Below, in pieces: positions 59,418 through 64,000 of a DNA stretch of 64,000 nucleotides. The notes below the pieces were generated by a model that was not told where the DNA came from, did no database searches, and saw only the letters and a list, made by a program, of their open reading frames with translations. The number at the start of each line of letters is the position of its first letter. The first letter of the stretch is position 1. A program made the translations under genes and the position numbers. This stretch comes from Rhizosaccharibacter radicis (lineage in GTDB: Bacteria; Pseudomonadota; Alphaproteobacteria; Acetobacterales; Acetobacteraceae), in the NCBI GenBank assembly GCA_024508355.1, contig JAMZEJ010000010.1, forward strand, positions 124,001-188,000, written 5' to 3'.

Positions 59418-61580
59418 TCAGGCCGACGCCCCGCGCAACGCCAGCAGCCGGTCGAGCCCGGCCTCCGATCCCAGCACGGCCGCCCGCTCGCCCGGACTGA
59501 GCGCGCGCAACGCGGCCTCGAGGTCGGGTGCCTCGGCGAGACGCGCCAGCCCGAGCACCAGCGCCGGATCGATCGGATCGCGCCCCGGACGGCGCGGCGG
59601 CGGCAGCATGCGCCGGTGCGCTTCCACCAGCGCCGGCGTGTCCAGCATCCGGCGCAGGCTGTCGCCCGGCGCCATGTCGCGCACCTCTCGGCGCAGCGCG
59701 GTGACCCGCGACAGCACCGGCGGCGGCGCCGCCTCCTCGGGGATCAGCAGCAGGTGCCACCGGCGCAAGGCCAGCCCCGCCTCCCGGTCGGACGTCAGCG
59801 CCACCAGCGGCACCGCCAGCAGCAGGCCCACCAGCACGGGCGTCATCCACAGGAACAGCGCCACCGACACCACGAACGCCGCCGCCGCGAGGACGAGGCC
59901 GAACGCCGTGTAGCGCCAGTAGCCCGACCACACCACGGATAGCGGGATGCGTCCGTCGTCCCGCCGCTGGGCGTTCCAGCCGGAATCCCGCCCCGCCAGG
60001 ATGGAGATCACCCCCGTGGTCTGGATCAGCATGGCGACCGGCGCCACCAGCCCGCCCAGGAGCGTTTCCACCAGCACGGACGCGAAGGCGCGCAACGCGC
60101 CGCCGGAACCGCGCCGGTCCGGCGCATTGAACAGCAGCGCCACGAAAGCCAGCAGTTTCGGCGCCAGCAGCACCGCCATGGTGCCGATGAACACCCATTT
60201 CGCCAGCACCGGATCGACCTGCGGCCAGCGCGGAAACAGTAGCTTGGTCGCGCCGAAATATTCCGGCCGCACGAAGCGCGCCTGCAACGAGATCAGGATG
60301 CCGCACAGCAGGAAGGCGAGCCACAACGGCGAGGTGACGTAGGAGCCGATGCCCATCAGCAGATGCAGCCGGCTCACCCAGTGCAGCCCGCGCGCCGGCA
60401 GCACCTTGGCGTGCTGGAGGTTGCCCTGGCACCAGCGCCGGTCGCGGATGGCGATGTCGGTGAGCGATGGCGGGGATTCCTCGTAGGAGCCCAGCAGGCC
60501 CGGCACCATGTGGATCGCCCAGCCGCCGCGCCGCATCAGGGCGGCTTCCACGAAATCGTGGCTCAGGATGTGACCGCCGAACGGCTTGCGGCCGGGAAGC
60601 TCCGGCAGGCCCGCCTCGGCCGCGAACGCCGCGGTGCGGATCACCGCGTTGTGGCCCCAATAATTGCCTTCCGAGCCGTGCCACCACGCGATGCCGTGCG
60701 CGATCAGCGGACCGTACACCCGTCCGGCGAACTGCTGCATGCGCGCGAACAACGTGGAACCGCCCACGATCACCGGCAGGGTCTGGATCAGCCCGACCTC
60801 GGGGTGCCGTTCCATCGCCGCCACGATGCGCACCAGGGTCGCGCCGTCCATCACGCTGTCGGCGTCCAGCGTCACCATCTGCCCGTAGGCGCCGCCCCAG
60901 CGCCGCACCCATTCGGCGACGTTGCCGGCCTTCCGCTCGGTGTTCTTGGGCCGCCGGCGATAGAAGATGTTGGCGCCCCCGCCGGCGTCGGCCCGCAACC
61001 GCAGGAACGCTTCCTCTTCTTCCAGCCACACGTCGGGGTTGGTGGTGTCGGACAGGATGAAGATGTCGAAATTCGCCATGCGCCCGGTGGCGGAAAGACT
61101 TTCGTGGATGGCCAGCAGCCCCGCCATCACCCGTCCGGGGCTTTCGTTGTAGGTGGGCATCAGCAGCGCGGTGCGGCCGGAAAGCTCGGGCAGCGGACCG
61201 TCCCGCCGGATGCCAAGCCCGAGGCCGCCGCGCGTCAGCAGCGAGATGAAGCCGCCGAGCGACGAGGTGAAGGCGAGCGCGATCCAGGCGAACAACAGAA
61301 GAAACAGCGCCAGCACCATGATGCCGAGCGTGCTGGGCCCGTTGCCGTTCAACACGAAATACATCTCGTAGCCGCCATACAGCGTCATCAGCACCGCACC
61401 GCCCACCACGAACAGCCGGCGCAGCGCCAGCATGGCGGGACGGGTCGGCGGACGCCGCCGGACCGGCTGCCGGGGCGCGCGCAGATCCTGCACCCCCATG
61501 CCGAGCGGCGTCTCCGGCGGCAACGCGGGCGCACCGCCCGCGAGGCCGGGAGCGACCGCGGCGGCCTCGCTTCCCGTCAC
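59418..61580 (-). CDS. opgH: Glucans biosynthesis glucosyltransferase H
   Basis: 720 residues from GTG 61580, which overlaps the opgG stop (GTGA). Two N-terminal helices precede a GT2 glycosyltransferase domain (TALLMPTYNESPGRVMAGL, MVTLDADSVMDG with DxD, LSHDFVEAALMRRGG, DRRWCQGNLQH). Four to six C-terminal helices and a cytoplasmic tail follow. OpgH builds the beta-1,2-linked glucan backbone from UDP-glucose and moves it into the periplasm. It is the second gene of the opgG-opgH operon. Confidence 0.95.
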   Translation of the reverse strand: MTGSEAAAVAPGLAGGAPALPPETPLGMGVQDLRAPRQPVRRRPPTRPAMLALRRLFVVGGAVLMTLYGGYEMYFVLNGNGPSTLGIMVLALFLLLFAWIALAFTSSLGGFISLLTRGGLGLGIRRDGPLPELSGRTALLMPTYNESPGRVMAGLLAIHESLSATGRMANFDIFILSDTTNPDVWLEEEEAFLRLRADAGGGANIFYRRRPKNTERKAGNVAEWVRRWGGAYGQMVTLDADSVMDGATLVRIVAAMERHPEVGLIQTLPVIVGGSTLFARMQQFAGRVYGPLIAHGIAWWHGSEGNYWGHNAVIRTAAFAAEAGLPELPGRKPFGGHILSHDFVEAALMRRGGWAIHMVPGLLGSYEESPPSLTDIAIRDRRWCQGNLQHAKVLPARGLHWVSRLHLLMGIGSYVTSPLWLAFLLCGILISLQARFVRPEYFGATKLLFPRWPQVDPVLAKWVFIGTMAVLLAPKLLAFVALLFNAPDRRGSGGALRAFASVLVETLLGGLVAPVAMLIQTTGVISILAGRDSGWNAQRRDDGRIPLSVVWSGYWRYTAFGLVLAAAAFVVSVALFLWMTPVLVGLLLAVPLVALTSDREAGLALRRWHLLLIPEEAAPPPVLSRVTALRREVRDMAPGDSLRRMLDTPALVEAHRRMLPPPRRPGRDPIDPALVLGLARLAEAPDLEAALRALSPGERAAVLGSEAGLDRLLALRGASA

Positions 61581-63145
61581 GGCGTCCAACGATACACCCA
61601 CTGCTCGCTCAGCGCGTTCTTCTCGTCGTTGAGCGTGCAGTGCAGCTCCGCGATCCTGGCGCTGCCCGGATAGAACTCGAAGGTGACGCGCCAGCTTCGT
61701 TCGGCGGGATTGGGGACCACCACCACGTTGCGGATGTCGCCGGTGTTGGTGCCGAGCTCCGCGTGCAGCTTCGCGTCGGGGGGAAGATCCTTCACGCTGT
61801 CGCCGGCGAAGTCGATCATCACGAAGCGGCCCTTGCCGTCCAGCGTGGCCCCGAGACGGGTGTCCACGATGCGCGCCAGCCTGGTGGGCCAGGGATTGTC
61901 CCAGCACCAGTGCATCCGGTACGTGAAGGCGTATTCCGCGCCGGCCACGAGCTTGTTCCTGGGTCGCCAGAACGCGACGATGTTGTCGTTGACTTCGTTG
62001 GGCGTGGGCAGCTCCACCAGGTCCACCGCCCCTTCGCCCCAGTCGCCGATCGGCTCGATCCACAAGGACGGCCGCTTCTCGTAGTTCAGCGCCAGATCCT
62101 CGAAGTCGTGGAACGAGCGCTTGCGCTGCATCAGCCCGAAGCCGTGCGGGGTGTTGTCGGCGAACGCGCTGAACTGCAGGTCGAGCGGGTTCACCAGCGG
62201 ACGCCAGAGCTGCTCGCCCTTGCCGGTCCACATGGACAGCCCTTCGCTGTCGTGCGCGGCGGCGCGGGCGTCGTCCACGTGCTGGCGGTCGTTCGCATCG
62301 AAATAGAACATGCCGGTGAGCGGCGCGATGCCGGCCCCGGTGATCTCGCGGCGCGGATACAGCACGCTTTCGGTATCGAACACCGTCTCGTCCGTGCCGG
62401 ACAGGCCGCCCGGCCGGATGGTGAAGCGGAACGCCCCGGTCACGGTGGGACCATCCAGCAGCGCGTGCACCACCATCGACGTCATGCCGGGCTGCGGCTT
62501 CTCGAGCCAGAAGGCGCGGAACAGCGCGAACTCCTCGCCCTTGGGGTCGCCGGTGCCGTTGGCGAAGCCGCGCGCCGACAGGCCATACAGCTGCCCCTTG
62601 GCCACCGCCCGGAAATAGGAGGCGCCCAGGAACACGCACACCTCGTCGAAATAGTCGGCGCGGTTGATGGGCGCGTGGATGCGGAAGCCCGCGAAGCCCA
62701 GATTGTCCGTCACCCGCAGCCTGGGATTGTCGTAGGTGAACAGGTCGGGGTTGTAGCCCACCCGCTGCGCCTGCCCGTTCTCGACCTCGAACATGTCGAT
62801 CACCGGACGGTACAGGAAGCCCCGCGGCAGGAACTCCACCTGGAAATCCAGCCCCTGGCCGCGCCAAAGCGCCGTCTCCTTGCGGAAGCGGATGGAGCGG
62901 TAATCGTCGAAGCTCATGTTGTCGATGGCGTGGGGCAGCCGCGTGTCGGGATCCGCGTGGGGGCGCTTCGCCATCGCCTGCGCGAGCCGGCGCACGGTGT
63001 TCTCGTCGAACGGCCCGGGCGCCGCGGCCGCCGGCGCGTCGGCGGCAAGCGCGCCCCGCGTCGCCGCGCGGCCGGCAAGGGCCAGAAGGGAAGCGCCGGC
63101 ACCGGCACCCAGCAGGTCACGTCGAAGCAACAAACAGATCCTCAT
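61577..63145 (-). CDS. opgG: Periplasmic glucan biosynthesis protein, OpgG/OpgD family
   Basis: 522 residues if started at ATG 63145; a TTG pair four codons in (about 63133) has better spacing from GGAGATGAGG and is possible. The N-terminus has a twin-arginine-like signal (LLRRDLLGAGAGASLLALAG), as in OpgD, so export is probably by Tat. The mature protein shows MSFDDYRSIRFRKETALW, GYNPDLFTYDN, GFAGFRIHAPINRADYFDE and WIEPIGDWGEGAV, typical of the MdoG fold. It branches or shapes periplasmic glucans made by OpgH. Confidence 0.94.
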   Translation of the reverse strand: MRICLLLRRDLLGAGAGASLLALAGRAATRGALAADAPAAAAPGPFDENTVRRLAQAMAKRPHADPDTRLPHAIDNMSFDDYRSIRFRKETALWRGQGLDFQVEFLPRGFLYRPVIDMFEVENGQAQRVGYNPDLFTYDNPRLRVTDNLGFAGFRIHAPINRADYFDEVCVFLGASYFRAVAKGQLYGLSARGFANGTGDPKGEEFALFRAFWLEKPQPGMTSMVVHALLDGPTVTGAFRFTIRPGGLSGTDETVFDTESVLYPRREITGAGIAPLTGMFYFDANDRQHVDDARAAAHDSEGLSMWTGKGEQLWRPLVNPLDLQFSAFADNTPHGFGLMQRKRSFHDFEDLALNYEKRPSLWIEPIGDWGEGAVDLVELPTPNEVNDNIVAFWRPRNKLVAGAEYAFTYRMHWCWDNPWPTRLARIVDTRLGATLDGKGRFVMIDFAGDSVKDLPPDAKLHAELGTNTGDIRNVVVVPNPAERSWRVTFEFYPGSARIAELHCTLNDEKNALSEQWVYRWTP

Positions 63146-63467
63146 CTCCGCGGCCACCGGAGCCGACCGGCTCCGGGCCCGCCCATGGAGTGCTGAACGG
63201 CGGAACCGCCCGTGGAACGGCATAACGCCACGACCGAGTGGCAATTTCGCGGCATCGGCCACGCCGGGCAACCGCGCGCGCCGCGCCTATGGCAGGAAAG
63301 CCACACTGGGCCCGGGGCGAAACATACCACAAATTTATTGCGTTGTTTTACTAAATTACCAAAGCGTAAGGTGCGAAAGACGCGCCTGCGTCACCCTGCG
63401 CATTTTCGGGCGGGACAGCAGGTGCCGAAATAGTGCCCGCAGAGGCCACGCCGGAGAAACGTTTTCC
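63146..63467. promoter_or_regulatory. Divergent promoter region between opgG and the alginate-export-like gene
   Basis: A conspicuous AT-rich stretch (about 63322-63366, including AAATTTATTGCG and TTACTAAATTACC) stands in otherwise GC-rich sequence, between two divergent envelope genes. It very likely contains both promoters; no single -35/-10 pair is decisive. Confidence 0.45.
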
Positions 63468-64000
63468 ATGCCGCGCCCTTTCCGCTCCCGTTCCGCGGCG
63501 GTTTATGCATGCAGCACGATCCTGTGCACGATGTCCGCCGCGGGCGCGTTCGCCCAGACCATACCCGCGACGCCCGCGAAGGCGGCGGGGGCGCCCTCGC
63601 TCCCGGCCGCCGGCGACCGCCCGTCCGCCGCCATGACGGGGGAGAGCCTCCGGGTGCGGGCGATCCCGCCGCAATCCGGCCCGCATTCCTTCGTGTCGCC
63701 GACGCTGCAGGCGCTGCCGCAGATCAACAACCTGCCGCAGACCCAGCACAACCCCACCAAGGCCGAAGCGCCCACCGTCATCCACACCGGCAACTGGGGG
63801 GTGTTCAATCGCGACGACGGATCGCCCGCCGGCTTCGGTCCGGTGGCGCGCTACGGGACGGCCCGGTGGGCGGAGGATTGGCGCGCGCTGCGCGACCCGG
63901 CCAACCGTGTCGATCCGTTCGACGCGCTGAAGTTCATCCCGTTCACCGACGACAAGACCGTCTATCTGACGCTGAGCGGCGAAACGCGCGTGCGGAACTG
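63468..64000 (+). CDS. Outer-membrane alginate-export-family protein, 3' partial
   Basis: 177 codons are visible before the window ends. A signal peptide (hydrophobic part ending AGAFAQ, about residue 30) is followed by a Pro/Ala-rich linker. Then the start of an alginate-export-type barrel is seen: RYGTARWAEDWRALRDPANR, KFIPFTDDKTVYLTLSGETR, where the AED-R-P and LSGETRVR segments match AlgE-like porins that begin with a lead-in sheet. GGAG lies 12 bases before the ATG. It probably forms an outer-membrane channel for an anionic polymer or sugar. Divergent from opgGH. Confidence 0.78.
   Translation, partial: MPRPFRSRSAAVYACSTILCTMSAAGAFAQTIPATPAKAAGAPSLPAAGDRPSAAMTGESLRVRAIPPQSGPHSFVSPTLQALPQINNLPQTQHNPTKAEAPTVIHTGNWGVFNRDDGSPAGFGPVARYGTARWAEDWRALRDPANRVDPFDALKFIPFTDDKTVYLTLSGETRVRN

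Overview
This is a 64 kb, GC-rich chromosomal window with densely packed genes, many overlapping by 4 bases (ATGA or GTGA). Gene content points to an alphaproteobacterium, most likely an Acetobacteraceae or related Rhodospirillales member. The pointers are a ChvE/GguA/GguB-type sugar transporter, the miaA-ilvB-ilvN-ilvC order with serB nearby, a Tat-exported OpgG/OpgD-like glucan protein with OpgH, PadR and DUF6766 proteins, and a bacterial UV damage endonuclease. The genus is an inference. I saw no rRNA, tRNA, CRISPR array, insertion sequence or phage gene.

Layout. 1-3.6 kb: three coupled genes (N-acyl amino acid synthase/GNAT-like protein cut by the window edge, small methyltransferase, membrane PAS-GGDEF-EAL protein). 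4.1-7.3 kb: amino acid permease and an MscS channel fused to a cyclic-nucleotide-binding domain. 7.5-9.7 kb (minus): a DHH phosphoesterase overlapping a UvdE endonuclease. 9.8-11.8 kb: PadR regulator and TylF-like methyltransferase. 11.8-17 kb: FadR-type regulator and ChvE-GguA-GguB sugar importer. 17.3-24.9 kb: a minus-strand purine operon (TonB-dependent receptor, NCS2 permease, adenine deaminase, exported nucleoside-hydrolase-like protein), with a divergent GntR regulator and a perfect palindrome next to it. 25-31 kb: sulfate uptake (sbp-cysT-cysW-cysA), a response regulator and a CysQ-like phosphatase. 31-37 kb: EAL protein, Lrp regulator with 2-oxoadipate dioxygenase, NCS1 permease, thiolase, NUDIX hydrolase. 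38-45 kb: ECF sigma/anti-sigma pair, lipoprotein, aldo/keto reductase beside a frameshifted LysR gene, MFS transporter, small proteins. 46-49 kb: CopZ/CopA copper export and DUF3140. 49.5-58 kb: ilvC, ilvN, ilvB, miaA (minus), then a MarR-hydrolase-exporter cassette and serB (plus). 58-64 kb: NTF2-like and DUF6766 proteins, opgG-opgH (minus), and a divergent outer-membrane alginate-export-like gene cut by the window end.

How the genes work together. Several clusters are complete modules: periplasmic sugar capture to import, sulfate import to phosphonucleotide turnover, purine capture at the outer membrane to deamination, branched-chain amino acid synthesis, copper export, and periplasmic glucan synthesis. 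The least conventional are the acyltransferase-methyltransferase-c-di-GMP operon, the TonB-linked purine operon with its altered nucleoside hydrolase, the DHH-UvdE repair pair, and a histidine-rich anti-sigma factor with little sign of a membrane helix.
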